Positions 45,190 to 58,302 of a stretch of DNA of 64,000 nt are shown here, in pieces. Under the pieces are notes generated by a model. That model made no database searches. It saw only the letters and a program-made list of their open reading frames with translations, and was not told the DNA's origin. The first letter of the stretch is position 1. Each line of letters starts with the position of its first letter. The stretch is from the NCBI GenBank assembly GCA_947359465.1, contig OX375872.1, positions 131,229,453 to 131,293,452 on the forward strand, in the 5' to 3' direction. The translations under genes and the position numbers were made by a program. The DNA is from Metellina segmentata. Lineage: Eukaryota > Arthropoda > Arachnida > Araneae > Tetragnathidae.

Positions 45190-45920
45190 GTTTTAAATAT
45201 AAATATATTCAAAGAAATACAAACATTGCGGGGTTTTGTATTAAAAGAAAGTTTTGAAAGTTATTTCTCGGGATATCTTTTAAAATCATATATTAAATAA
45301 TATGCTTGCAAAATAAAATTTACTAATTTGATTACGGAACTTGTTTAAGTACACCAACATTTGCGTATCCATTCAAAAGTAAGCGAGTTCGAATAGACCG
45401 TGCCCTTTCTACGCTCCCTTTGTTATAAGTTCCAACGCCTAGTTTTGAGATGCCAATTTATTTTAATTAACAATCCTTCGATTGTCCAGTATTGAACTCC
45501 ACCTAATTAAAATTTCGGGATAAACTATTCGTTTTACTTATTAAAGTAGTAAGCAACTTGCAAAATCTGGATAGGCAAATGAAGCTTTACTTGCTGGCGA
45601 ATATATGCCTTCTTGTAAATAAATGTATGTTTTGTCAATTAATTGCTTAATTGCATGCAACGGAAGAATTTGAAAACCAATCCACTTTAATTAGGGATCT
45701 CATCACGACAAATACTTAAGATCAAATGAAATCGCTGGGGTCCTTTAACTGTAGAAACCATATTTCCAACAATGCAAATATGTTGGAGCTCTTCATTGAA
45801 AATATGTAAGAGCTTTTCAGTAAAATAAAAAAGTCTACTTTTCGAGCTCATTGTGATGCCAAAAGAGTGACTGCATAAACTAATTAATTTTGTAGAATTC
45901 CTCGTGCGCAATTAACAAAA
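45190..45920. other. AT-rich spacer, no gene seen
   Basis: No supported feature. Confidence 0.45.
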
Positions 45921-45924
45921 TCGA

Positions 45925-46285
45925 AATGATCCTCAGACTAAATTGTTCCGTTTCCTTGTTTGTTATTGATTTTTATATACTCAGTTTAACTTTTAATTAC
46001 TTCATACATCTTTTAAATAATTTATTTTACCATATATTGAACAAAGTCTAAATTGTTATCAGACTAAATTGTTCCATTTCCTTGTCTATTGATTTTTATA
46101 TACTCGTACTTAAACTTTCAATTATTGCATATATCTTTTAAATAATTTATTATAGCATGTATTAAACAAAATAAATGATCCTCAGACTAAATTGTTTAAA
46201 TTCCATGTCTGTTATAGATTTTATGTTATATTCGTATTTGTGTATGCACTTTTAATTATTTCATATATCTTTTAAATAAATTATT
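45925..46285 (+). repeat. ~118-bp tandem repeat, three units
   Basis: Unit: gatcctcagactaaattgtt, then cctgtctgttattgattttt, atatactc, ttttaattatttcatatatc and ttttaaataatttatt. Confidence 0.85.
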
Positions 46286-46829
46286 AGTTTACACATCAAA
46301 TACAATTTAAATGTTTTTAAACTATTTACTTTTCTTGTGTATTACTAAATTGTTTTTTCACTTTCAGTTATATTGTTTATATATGTTTATTATGAATTTT
46401 TGTATACAGGTTATGAAGACACTTTTAAATACTGTAACACAGGGATTTTTAAAAAACTTGAAATTTGAAGTTTTAAGATGTTTTTTCTTGAAGGTTTTTT
46501 TAATGGGTAATTTTCATCCCTTTCAACAACTAAAATGAACTTTTCTGAGCAGATAGAAAAAAATGCCCGTATTAAAATCTGTTATAGGGGTATGTTATAC
46601 CCTTGTAAACCAAATCTTTTTACATTTGCTTGAATAGACTTTGAAAAAATGTTCCTTTTATGGAAAAAATACATACTTTGAGATTTGAAGTTTAAAGGAT
46701 AAATTAACTTTACTTCAGGTATGAACAGGTATTTTTCAAAAAAATTATTTAAGATACTTCTACTCAACGTATTTATTTAAATTATAAAAAATTATCGAAA
46801 TTTTGAAAGATTTTTGTGCACTGGTCCCC
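46286..46829. other. AT-rich spacer, no gene seen
   Basis: A 75-codon frame at 46311-46538 is hydrophobic filler. Confidence 0.45.
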
Positions 46830-47310
46830 TTAATGAATTTTCCTTCAAAGGAACGCTCCAAATTTCGTTGATAAGGCTAATATAATTTACAGAAATTGTA
46901 TCAAAATCAGGTTTTCACTATATGGGCATCCATTTTCGACTATTGTACAAAATAAACCAATTGTATGTTTATTGTTGGTTCACAGCTAATTCAATCGTTC
47001 GTTACCAGTGAGGTCCTTTTGCCTTACAAAACGTTTTAGTAAACTTTGCAAATTTGATTGATAAGGTTCACATTTACTTTTACAAATTGTTTCAAAAGCA
47101 ATAGGTTATTTATCAGATATCCCTCCATTACTGAGAATTCTGGAAAATAAAGGTTAACTACAATTATATTGTTGATTCACAGCTAAATGAATCCTCATCA
47201 GACGAGTTCCTTTGCCTTAATAAATGTTTCTGAAAACAACGCAGCGATTTTGGTTGATAAGGTTAACATAAAGTACAGCAATTGTTTAAAAAGCAATTGA
47301 TCTTTAATTA
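46830..47310 (+). repeat. ~180-bp tandem repeat, about three units
   Basis: Unit: gattgataaggttaacattt, acagaaattgtttcaaaagc, then aaataaa..aattgtat, attgttgattcacagctaat and gagttcctttgccttaa. Confidence 0.75.
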
Positions 47311-47319
47311 GGTGGCCCT

Positions 47320-47940
47320 CCACACAAGCCGCGGATTAAACATGCTGTAATGAAATTTCGGGCTAGTTATTCTCTTTCCATTAGCAAGTGCTCATTCTTT
47401 TCAATGGGCAACTTGAAGCTAGGAAGAGTACCCCTTAACGTCAAGCCAAGAATCTGTCGCAATATCTCACGCTAATTGCATGGCTTTGACTTGTGTTATG
47501 CCCTCTTGAAATTTAGTGGCGTAGTTTAGCATGTTGATAGAGTAAGTCATTAACAAGCCGCCCCACTCGGATCTGGCACCTGTTTGGCCTAGGCCCCTGA
47601 GCAAATTAAAGTGTCCCAGAACTCGTCAAGTGATTGGAGCTTCATTGGATGTTCGTTCAACTTACTGCACGAATATTTTCTTCAGATGCAGTTGTTTATA
47701 GAAAGTATTTGGTATTTGGATCATCATGTGTGAGGTTTGATGTAAACCGCACTGGTGATTCGCGATATCGTATTCATTCGTCGATTAGAAAACTTCATCT
47801 ATTACCTGTACTCATATACTCCATAACCAAATAATTGACGCACCAAGAAGAAGTTGTCCGATTGCGATAAAAATTAGTGGATGTGAAGAACATACATAGA
47901 AAAACAAACGATTATAATTTCAAAACAATTTAATGATTTA
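47320..47940. other. GC-richer unique block, no gene named
   Basis: Unrepeated in the window, higher GC than the flanks (47330-47660), frames without motifs. It could be single-copy non-coding DNA conserved between species. Confidence 0.3.
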
Positions 47941-47971
47941 TTTCAGATTTTGACGTTACAAAAGAAGGAAG

Positions 47972-48560
47972 TCAATAAGGTGTTGGTCCACATCTGGCCT
48001 GGATGCAAGCTGTCATCCTGTGTGGCATAGACTGAAAAAGTTCTCGGATGGTGTACTGCGGTATTTCTTGCCGTCTCCAACTGTCGGGTTAAATGGTCAA
48101 CATTCCGGGATGGTTGCAATCGTCTTCCCATAACGTCCCAAATTTGCTCTAAGGGAGATAGATCAGGATACCTAAATGGAAGTGCTGTGAAAGCTTGAAG
48201 ACAATTCATAGCAACACGTGCCGTGTACGTCGGGCATTATCTTGTTGAATAGTAAATCTGGGGTGTCACAGAAGTAACGACTACACAACCGGTCGTAGAA
48301 TGTCGTCTACTTACCGCTGTGCAGTAAGTGTGCCAGAAATGGGTCCGGCTATCAAAGGAAATGGCACCTCAGACCATAACGCCCTGTTGTAGGCATGTGT
48401 GGCGTGCGATAGTGAGGGCAGGATCTCCACGCTGCCCTGGACGTCACCAGACGTCTTCGGTTGTCGTCAGAACACAGTTGGAAACGGGACTCGTCACTAA
48501 AGACAATACGTTCCCAGTCACCTCCGGTCCAAGTTGATAGAGCCCGGTGCAACTGCAATT
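47972..48560 (-). pseudogene. Tc1-like transposase, catalytic half, frameshifted
   Basis: A minus-strand relic. The first catalytic motif is VFSDESRFQLCSDDNR in a frame starting near 48558. The C-terminal third reads FRYPDLSPLEQIWDVMGRRL, with the catalytic glutamate, and ends in a CIQARCGPTPY-type tail with TGA at 47972-47974. Several shifts and stops separate these, and the second aspartate region (IQQDNAR) is in yet another frame. The N-terminal DNA-binding half is missing; the element is cut off where a piggyBac-like MITE fragment begins at ~48585. It belongs to a different Tc1 family from the copy at 8388. Confidence 0.88.
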
Positions 48561-48584
48561 TTGCACCTTCTTGGTGTGTCGATT

Positions 48585-48910
48585 TTTTTTGTATTAGAAA
48601 ACTTGACCAGATCTTGATGGACGAGACACCTTGTGAATAAAAAGATTATCTTGAAGGACAAGATGTCTCGTCACTAAATCAACTAATCATATTTAATCTA
48701 AAGATAAAAAATCTGCAATCTTTTAATAACGAGTTATCTCGTCATTAGTAAAATTGGTTCGATCTTGATGTAGGAGATATATCGCCATTAGAAAAACTAA
48801 TCAGATCTTGATCTCGCAATCCTTAAAAAATCTGAATATCTTTACGGTGTGTTACATCGTCATTTTCATAATTGGTTAGATCTTGATTGACGAGATATCC
48901 CATCAGAAGA
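48585..48910 (+). mobile_element. piggyBac-like palindrome MITE (PGM), fragment without termini
   Basis: Five or six internal units (gaccagatcttgatggacgag, gagttatctcgtcattagta, cgatcttgatgtaggagata). Neither the CCC terminus nor a flanking TTAA is found on either side. Confidence 0.7.
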
Positions 48911-49032
48911 AAAAAAGTGACCATACCGTATTTTCATCATCCCCAAAAAATATTCATGGCTATGCGTGTCTCTCCCAACAGGGCGACCGTGGCCCAAGCA
49001 ACCACTACGACAGTTAAAGTATACAATATTTA

Positions 49033-49331
49033 TGTAGGTATTTTAACTAACGTCACTCTCTGTAACAACACAAAAAGCTGCTGGAGACCAATCCCGAAGG
49101 AAGCGAGAGAGGACAACACCACGTAGTTCTGAACCACGGTCAGGTGACGAGATTACACCTGAGATGGGACTGAACTCTCCAAACTTCCCCATCACGCCAA
49201 CATGATGACATTTGATTACACGACAGATTTAACATGCACGAGCCGCCAATTACACCACGGTCTTTGATTGGTCCGAACTTCGGTTGCAACTCTCCTGTTG
49301 ATAATTCGCTACTTTTTCTATCGGGCTACCG
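49033..49331 (-). mobile_element. SINE-A, full length, reversed
   Basis: On the minus strand: head tagcgaattatcaacaggag, body caccaaggtgtaatctcgtc region and catctgaccgtggttcagaa, tail gacgttagttaaaataccta. All blocks are in order. Confidence 0.8.
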
Positions 49332-49339
49332 CGTCCCAA

Positions 49340-49854
49340 AGAATACACTAGGAAAATTTCTTTTTGGGAAAACAAATGAAACTTTAAGTGTTTGAAAACA
49401 AATCCTTTTAAATATACACGTATACATATCAAAATAAAACCCTAAGCCACATGGCATGTTTTCGTATCCATTCATAACCAAAAGCATCCCAGATTTCGCA
49501 TTCGATAATTTATCCCCTATTCAAAGTGTATTTAGTCCATCCCATTACCAGAGAAATGTCATCTTTCTAGATTTTCCTTCTTAGCTTATCGCTCATTGAG
49601 CATTTTCCTCCTAGTTTACATGCATGCATATTGCGCAGACAATGGTATCTGAGTAGTCACGCTAATGGTTTCCGAGTGAGATCAATTTTTTGCAGGAAAC
49701 TTTTCCTTCTCATTAGACTCGGCTTCAGATCTCACAACATTCGTCGTTAAGGGTGCGTTTGGACACGAACCATTTTTAAAACATCCATCAATTCGGCAGT
49801 AATGCAGTCCTCAGTTGAAGAAACCCAGCAGGGTGGAAGGATGCCTCAGTTATC
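49340..49854. other. Spacer, no gene seen
   Basis: No supported feature. Confidence 0.45.
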
Positions 49855-50245
49855 TGAAATAAATTAGACGGTTATTTGTCAGTCGCAAGGAAAATGATCC
49901 ATCAAGGAGTTTTAAGTCACATTGCATGATTTATACCACATCTGTCTCATAAATAACTTTAATATAACTCTCTCAGCATCAAGAGACTTCTAAGGAGTAG
50001 TGTGGTATTGCTAGAGTAGCTAGACTAGCAGAGACCTTACTTCACTAATCACGGATGATAATAATAAATTAGACGTTTATTATCAGTCGCAAGGAAAGTG
50101 ATTTATCAATGAGTTCTTAGTCACATTGCAGAATTTATACTGCATTTGTCATAAATAACTCTATAAGCAACAGGAGACTTCTGAGGGGTAGTGTACTATA
50201 TTGCTAGAGTAGCTAGACTAGGAGACCTTAATTCACTAATCGCTA
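49855..50245 (+). repeat. Tandem duplication, ~207-bp unit
   Basis: Two units starting at aaataaattagacggttatt (49858) and aataaattagacgtttatta (50065), both running through cagtcgcaaggaaartgat, agtcacattgca and ctagagtagctagactag. Confidence 0.88.
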
Positions 50246-50315
50246 AAACGGCGACGTTTGGAATTTAATCTAATCCAAGCAAATATGTTTTTATACTCTA
50301 CTCGGGCCGTATACC

Positions 50316-50352
50316 TTGGTTGGAAGAGTAACGAATTAACAACATAGGGTCG
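50316..50352 (+). mobile_element. SINE-A head fragment
   Basis: ttggttggaagagtaacgaa, then ttaacaacatagggtcga: only the first ~40 bases of SINE-A. Confidence 0.5.
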
Positions 50353-50739
50353 AGAAAAAAAGAGGCTCGCACAAAAAGTATAATTGATTGCTGTAAAGTT
50401 CAAAGAAAGAGATGCACAATTCTAAGTACACAAGAATGGAACCTTGGCATATCGTTTTAACGCGCAAAAAATCAGGCACAAACTGAAAAGTTGACAATGT
50501 TCTTGGCATGTTCTAGCTGCATGTTCATGTTCTTCGGTGCTCTTGGCATGTTCATGTTCTTTTGCATGTTCATGGCGCTCGCCAAGAACATTAAAATTAC
50601 GTCAATTAAAGACTAGCGCCAACATCTGTCACGGAGATGCGCACGGCACAAACAACAGTAATGTATAAAATAAGTATTCTTAACGATTAACCGTCCTGGG
50701 ATTAGTTTCGACGAGAGATCAGATAGACTTCAGAAAATA
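50353..50739. other. Spacer with short 'catgttc' reiterations
   Basis: 50490-50590 repeats tcttggcatgttc/gcatgttcatg words several times; otherwise nothing is supported. Confidence 0.45.
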
Positions 50740-51545
50740 TTACTTTTTCTAAACGACTATAACAAATACTTACTCCGTTTCATGAAACGAAACAAAAAAG
50801 CGCAATTTTCTGCCATGCTAACTGTTAAATTAAACAATAAAGGATTACTTAAAATATTTATTCCTAACAATTAACGTATGTGAAGTATGTTTATTTTAAA
50901 TTTACTCGTTTGTCAAAAGGGTCACTGCAAACATGTAGTAAACACAATTCATCCACAATAATTATTGCAAATGCAACTTTTAAAGACCAATATTGTTTGA
51001 ATTAATAATTCACACCGCAAAAAAAAATATTATGCTTTTCTAGATAACTATCATAACAAATACTTATTCCATTTCATGAGTCAGTTGAAACGAAATAAAA
51101 AAAAAGGGATTCAATTTCCTGGCATGCTAACTATTACTTTAAACAATAAAGTACTTAAAATATGGATTCCTAACAATTAATGAGTTACAATGCGTTTATT
51201 TTAAATTTACTCGATTGGCGAAAGGGTCATTGTGAGTGTATACTAAACACAATTCATATACAATAATTATTGCAAATATAATTTTTAAAGGCCAATATTT
51301 TTTAAATTACGAATTCACACTGCAGAAAATATGCTTTTCTAGATAACTATAATAACTAATACTTATTTCGTTTCATGAGTCACTTGAAACGAAATAAAAG
51401 GATAGGTAAATTTTTCTGTCGTGTGACCACTCAATTTCAACGATGTTCTTGAAATATGTATCCCTGAAGATTAAAGAGTGTAAATTGCGTTCATTTTAAA
51501 TTTATTCCATTGCCTAAGTATCACTTTTGTAGATATGAGACAGAA
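50740..51545 (+). repeat. ~297-bp tandem repeat, about three units
   Basis: Unit: tttctagataactataayaa, atacttattycgtttcatga, gaaacgaaataaaa, then gcatgctaactgtta, cctaacaattaa, ttattttaaatttactcgtt and acacaattcatmcacaataat. Confidence 0.85.
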
Positions 51546-51919
51546 AAACAAGTCTTAGCAGTGAAGGTAGCAATATCCAATCTTAGCAGGAGTGTTTAAT
51601 GTCAATGATCTAACAATATACGCCTAGTGTTTGTTCATTTAGATGCGATCTAAATTTATTTACACAGAGAACGTCGGATCACATTCGAGGTTGAAACTAT
51701 CACAAAAAATATTCGAATAATTCAAGAATTCGAAGTATAGAAATTCTCTTATGGACTAATGGTTTCCGGAAAAAAATATCAATCCATTAACAGAGGACTT
51801 CTGTTTTTGAAATAGGCGTTGAGGAAAAACTAACAAAGTTTTAGAAAAAAATTTATTACATAAATTTTATTTAATATTGACGTAAGATAGCTTAATATAA
51901 AAGCAGCTTCGCTACTTAG
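51546..51919. other. Spacer, no gene seen
   Basis: No supported feature. Confidence 0.45.
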
Positions 51920-51954
51920 CCCTCTTGGTGGTTTTCTCTGTGACGTATCCCGTT

Positions 51955-52395
51955 ATTACCAAAACAGCCTAGATACCTCGTCATTAGCAAAACAGCAGAG
52001 ATACCTCTTCATTAGCTAAACAGCCGAGATACCTCTTCATTAGCTAAACAGCCGAGATACCTCGTCATTAGCAAAACAGCCGAGATAGCTCATTATTGAC
52101 AAAACAGCCGAGATACCTCGTCATTAGTAAAACAGCCAATGTACTTCGTCATTAGCAAAAGAGACAAGATACCACTTCATTAGCAAAACAGCCGAGATAC
52201 CTCTCGTCATTAGTAAAATAGCCTAGATACCTCTTCATTAGTAAAACAGCTAAGATACCTCGTCATTAGCAAAACAGACGAAATACCACGTCATTAGCAA
52301 AACAGCCGAGATACCTCTTCATTAACAAAACAGCCAAAATACCTCGTCATTAGCAAAACAGCCGATATACCACGTCATTAGCAAAACAGCCGAGA
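51955..52395 (+). repeat. 28-bp tandem repeat, ~15.5 units, inside a PGM element
   Basis: Unit: aaaacagccgagatacctcg then tcattagc. Units abut without spacers. It shares 'ctcgtcattagcaaaa' with the interiors of the other PGM copies, so it is an amplified half-unit of the same family. Confidence 0.92.
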
Positions 52396-52399
52396 TATT

Positions 52400-52821
52400 T
52401 CCATGTCTGAAATATGCAAACTTTAATCTAAACAAATTTTAATTTCTTAATCAAACAAATTTTAATCATTTATATATAGCACACACACTTTACCAGCCTT
52501 GTAAATTTCATTACATTCTGACAATTCCTTCTAGGTGAAACTTTTTTTGACTTAGAGTGTTTATATGTCTAAATTCACTGGAGTCCAAAATTATATTTGC
52601 ATGCATAGAATCACGGATTTCTCAGAAACTGTGAACTATAATTTTATGAATTTGTCTGGAATGAGACATAACATCATAACACATAAATACAAGTGAAAAA
52701 ATTTAAAAACACTGCATATGATACAAAACTGTAGCATGAAACCATAAAAATGGTAATAATATGTGACAAGGAGTGTTCAGAAAAAAATGAATAACTCAGA
52801 AAAAATTTAAGGCTTGTGAAT
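52400..52821. other. AT-rich, probably Tc1 3' region
   Basis: Lies between the subrepeat array and the transposase stop. I could not place the Tc1 terminal inverted repeat in it. Confidence 0.4.
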
Positions 52822-53776
<955 letters not shown>

Positions 53777-53929
53777 GGGAGAGAGATATTGGTCAGATCG
53801 TGATGGACAAGATACTTTGTCAAAAGCACTGGGAGTGTTAAGGGTTTTTTATTTTGTTAACACTTTTTAATCGTATTTTTCATAATTGGTTCATACCTGG
53901 GTTATTTCGCAAACATCTAGTTTTGAGCC

Positions 53930-54088
53930 AGACCTCCACCCCAGCGTAGGTGTGACCTCGCCATCTGACCGTGGATCAAAATTACGTGGTGTTATTCTCG
54001 GATCTTCCCTTCTTCCGGAATTGACCCCGGACTATCACTCATAGACCGTTATGTTGCTCCAGTGTGACGTTAATTAAATACCTACCTA
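53930..54088 (+). mobile_element. SINE-A, 3' half
   Basis: Begins at agccagacctccaccccagc, with gtgtgacctcgccatctgac, cggaattgaccccggacta and the tail tgctccagtgtgacgttaat then taaatacctacctac. Confidence 0.8.
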
Positions 54089-54089
54089 C

Positions 54090-54720
54090 TATCAACCAAC
54101 ATACAGTCGCTACAAATACCGCAATGCCCGAGACAGTAAGCATTGTATTACAGGAGGTGATGTAAGTCACCGATAAGAAAAAATTTTAAAAAGTAAATTA
54201 TAGATACATGTGCACATATGTACCTTATGTGTTCCTTGATAAAAATAATCTATAAATGATCTTTTCTGCTGCTACTTTCAGGAAAAATTAAAGCAAGATT
54301 GTGTGAGAAAAGTTTTGTTGATTATATATAGAAAAATATTCAAATATAGCATCGAATAAAACACTCACTTTTTTATTAAAAGAAAATTCAGTGGCCAAAC
54401 AAGTTTTACTGTATATTCGATACATCACATTTTGTACTAGCATCTAAGCATCAGTAACAACCCGGCCCGATAGATGGCACTGCAGTACAGGGCAACAAAT
54501 TCCCCCAGAAATTCAGACCAATATTATTTCGAAAATCTTATTTTCAATTAAAAGAACGAAATGTATTTCAAACAGAAAGCTATTTATCAAATGCTTGAAA
54601 ATATTGTTCATGGAACAACAAAACAATTCCTCTTCTAAACTTTCTGCTGAAGTGTAGAGTTGATAAGCCTGTGCAGTTTTGAATATGAAAAACTAAAATT
54701 TTCACTCCGATAGATGGCAC
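54090..54720. other. AT-rich spacer leading into the satellite
   Basis: The word gatagatggcactgc occurs at 54470 and 54708, suggesting a very old ~240-bp duplication. No gene seen. Confidence 0.45.
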
Positions 54721-57164
54721 TGCCGTACAGAGCATATTTCGACCGCACACAGTCAATCAACCAATGCTCATCATATATAAAGATAAATTTAAACCATCCG
54801 TTCATATTTTCAGATACTAAAATTTCTTTGCAAATTTCTTTCAATTTAAATGCATTAATAATTTCAAACTGTAGTGTTATAACGAATTTCATAAGTAGAC
54901 CAATGCCGTCATATGACGATTTACTCTAAACTCGTCCCTTCGTATTGTTCGATACAAAACCTCTTTTGTGATTTAATTTAATATTCTGTATTCCTCAAGT
55001 GTCTAAATGCATTGATAATTTCAAATTACAAAGTAACACAGCTAATTTCAGCAGTAGACAATACTAGTCGTATAACGATTTAACTCTCAACCCGTCCCTT
55101 CATATTTCCAGATACATTTTCTTTGTGATTTAATTTAATATCCTGTATTTCTCAAGTGCTTAAATGCATTGATAATGTCAAACTGCATAGTTACACAGCT
55201 AATTTCAGCAGTAGACAATACTAGTCGTATAACGATTTAACTCTCAACCCGTCCCTTCATATTTCCAGATACATTTTCTTTGTGATTTTGTTTAATATCC
55301 TGTATTTCTCAAGGGTTTAAAGCATTGATAATTTCAAACTGCAAAGTAACACAGCTAATTTCAGCAGTAGACAATACTAGTCGTATAACGATTTAACTCT
55401 CAACCCGTCCCTTCATATTTCAAGATACATTTTCTTTGTGATTTAATTTAATATCCTGTATTTCTCAAGTGCTTAAATGCATTGATAATGTCAAACTGCA
55501 AAGTTACACAAGTAATTTCAGCAGTAGACAATACTAGTCGTTTAACGATTTAACTCTCAACCCGTCCCTTCATATTTCCAGATACATTTTCTTTGTGTTT
55601 TAATTTAATATCCTGTATTTCTCAAGTGCTTAAATGCATTGATAATGTCAAACTGCAAAGTAACACAGCTAATTTCAGCAGTAGACAATACTAGTCGTAT
55701 AACGATTTAACTCTCAACCCGTCCCTTCATATTTCCAGATACATTTTCTTTGTGATTTAATTTAATATCCTGTATTTCTCAAGTGCTTAAATGCATTGAT
55801 AATGTCAAACTGCAAAGTTACACAGCTAATTTCAGCAGTAGACAATACTAGTCGTATAACGATTTAACTCTCAACCCGTCCCTTCATATTTCCAGATACA
55901 TTTTCTTTGTGATTTTGTTTAATATCCTGTATTTCTCAAGGGTTTAAAGCATTGATAATTTCAAACTGCAAAGTAACACAGCTAATTTCAGCAGTAGACA
56001 ATACTAGTCGTATAACGATTTAACTCTCAACCCGTCCCTTCATATTTCAAGATACATTTTCTTTGTGATTTAATTTAATATCCTGTATTTCTCAAGTGCT
56101 TAAATGCATTGATAATGTCAAACTGCAAAGTTACACAGCTAATTTCAGCAGTAGACAATACTAGTCGTTTAACGATTTAACTCTCAACCCGTCCCTTCAT
56201 ATTTCCAGATACATTTTCTTTGTGTTTTAATTTAATATCCTGTATTTCTCAAGTGCTTAAATGCATTGATAATGTCAAACTGCAAAGTTACACAGCTAAT
56301 TTCAGCAGTAGACAATACTAGTCGTATAACGATTTAACTCTCAACCCGTCCCTTCATATTTCCAGATACATTTTCTTTGTGATTTAATTTAATATCCTGT
56401 ATTTCTCAAGTGCTTAAATGCATTGATAATGTCAAACTGCAAAGTTACACAGCTAATTTCAGCAGTAGACAATACTAGTCGTATAACGATTTAACTCTCA
56501 ACCCGTCCCTTCATATTTCCAGATACATTTTCTTTGTGATTTAATTTAATATCCTGTATTTCTCAAGTGCTTAAATGCATTGATAATGTCAAACTGCAAA
56601 GTTACACAGCTAATTTCAGCAGTAGACAATACTAGTCGTATAACGATTTAACTCTCAACCCGTCCCTTCATATTTCCAGATACATTTTCTTTGTGATTTA
56701 ATTTAATATCCTGTATTTCTCAAGTGCTTAAATGCATTGATAATGTTAAACTGCAAAGTTACACAGCTAATTTCAGCAGTAGACAATACTAGTCGTATAA
56801 CGATTTAACTCTCAACCCGTCCCTTCATATTTCCAGATACATTTTCTTTGTGATTTAATTTAATATCCTGTATTTCTCAAGTGCTTAAATGCATTGATAA
56901 TGTTAAACTGCAAAGTTACACAGCTAATTTCAGCAGTAGACAATACTAGTCGTATAACGATTTAACTCTCAACCCGTCCCTTCATATTTCTAGATACATT
57001 TTCTTTGTGATTTAATTTAATATCCTGTATTTCTCAAGTGTTTAAATGCATTGATAATTTCAAACTGCAAGGTAAGACAGCTAATTTCAGCAGTAGACAA
57101 TACTAGTCAAATAATTATTTAACTCTCAACACGTCCTTTCGTATTTTCAGATTCAAGATTTCTT
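54721..57164 (+). repeat. 157-bp satellite, about 15 monomers
   Basis: The word gcagtagacaatactagtcg recurs at 55051, 55208, 55364, 55521, 55678, 55835, 55991, 56148, 56305, 56462, 56619, 56776, 56933 and 57090, a period of 156-157. Central monomers are nearly identical; the outer ones at both ends (54721-55050 and after 57050) are diverged, the usual pattern for a satellite homogenised by unequal exchange. The array ends at the TTAA target of a PGM element. Confidence 0.97.
55208..56461 (+). repeat. Four-monomer higher-order repeat (~627 bp), two copies
   Basis: Monomers 55208/55835 share gattttgtttaat and agggtttaaagc. Monomers 55364/55991 share catatttcaagatac. Monomers 55521/56148 share gtcgtttaacg and tgtgttttaattt. 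Monomers 55678/56305 are plain. The order repeats with a 627-base step. Confidence 0.92.
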
Positions 57165-57168
57165 TTAA

Positions 57169-57378
57169 CCCTCCTGGTAGTTGTCTCGGCCAGGTACTTT
57201 GTTCCAAAAATGACCAGATCTTGATGGGCAAGATACCTGGTCATTAGAATAAATAGGACCAGATCTTGATTTCGTCATCATAAAAAAATTGCAATACCTT
57301 GATTACCAGGTATCTCGTCATTGGCAAAGTTGGTTAGATCTTGATAAACGAGAAATGTCATCGAATCCACTTGGAGGG
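57169..57378 (+). mobile_element. piggyBac-like palindrome MITE (PGM), reference copy
   Basis: A 210-bp element between exact TTAA duplicates (57165-57168, 57379-57382). The ends are CCCTCCTGGTAGTTGTCTCG on the left and, reversed, CCCTCCAAGTGGATTCGATG on the right. The interior has three or four units of the 'gaccagatcttgat..' and '..aggtatctcgtcattgg' type. It is the shortest complete copy and gives the clearest termini for the family. TTAA plus CCC ends point to piggyBac mobilisation; no transposase is encoded. Confidence 0.88.
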
Positions 57379-57382
57379 TTAA

Positions 57383-57603
57383 GGAAACGGTAATTCTAAC
57401 CCAACTCCCAAGTCTATAAACCTATGAATCATTACTTGTTTTTAATCCTATGAGAAATACTAATCATACGTGAGGTATTTTAAGTGTAAACATATAACCG
57501 GATGGGAATACCAGTGTTTTACTTCCGATTTCCAAACGCCTTCGTGTGGTAAATATAGGGGTGAACTTCAAATGTAGATTATCGCCAGTGTTGGCAACGT
57601 TTT
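57383..57603. other. Spacer, no gene seen
   Basis: The satellite does not continue beyond the MITE. Confidence 0.45.
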
Positions 57604-58302
57604 GGCCCTGCTCACATGAGGCGTTTTCCAAGGTCAGCTTTTCGGAAACATTAAATTATTTTTTTTATTCCCCTAATTCAAGTTTCTATCTTTGCGATCG
57701 TTTGAAGATAGAGTGAAAATTTCAACGGATTTCAAAGCAGTGTAAAATTCTACGCCAGATCGATAACAAAAACAGATTTATAATTTAATTATTTACCATT
57801 TAGTTATTTACTATTTGATTATTTAATTATTTACCATTTTATTACATAATTATTTACCATTTGATTATTTAGTTATTTACCATTTGATTATTTAATTATT
57901 TACCATTTGATTTTTTAATTATTTACCATTTGATTATTTAATTATTTACCATTTGATTAGTTAATTGTTTACCATTTGATTATTTAATTATTTACCATTT
58001 GATTATTTAATTATTTACCATTTGATTATTTTATTATTTGCCATTTGATTATTTAATTATTTGCTACTTGATTATTTAATTATTTATTAAATAATTAATG
58101 ATTTATTAAAAGAAAATCTCTTTTAAGTTATCGATCTGGCTTAAAATTTTCCGCAGATTTCAAATCCATTGAAATTTTCACTCTATCTTCAACGATTGCA
58201 AATATACAAACTTGAATTAGGGGAATAAAAAACATAATTTAATGAATAAAAAAAATGACCTTGGAAAACGCGCGTTAGAAAACGCCTCATGTGAACAGGG
58301 CT
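57604..58302. mobile_element. Long-TIR MITE with a tandem-repeat centre
   Basis: Inverted repeats of about 175 bp: ggccctgctcacatgaggcg on the left and, reversed, agccctgttcacatgaggcg on the right. Both continue through gttttccaaggtca, cccctaattcaagtttstat and the module gatagagtgaaaatttcaac then ggatttgaaatc. No clear target duplication, so the superfamily is uncertain. The centre is a 23-bp tandem repeat. Confidence 0.78.
57778..58090 (+). repeat. 23-bp tandem repeat, ~13 units
   Basis: Unit: attatttaccatttgattat then tta, forming the centre of the long-TIR MITE. Confidence 0.92.

Noticed and set aside
51955..52395. CRISPR-like array of regular 28-bp repeats
   Set aside because: The units abut directly with no spacers, the context is eukaryotic, and the unit belongs to the PGM MITE family.
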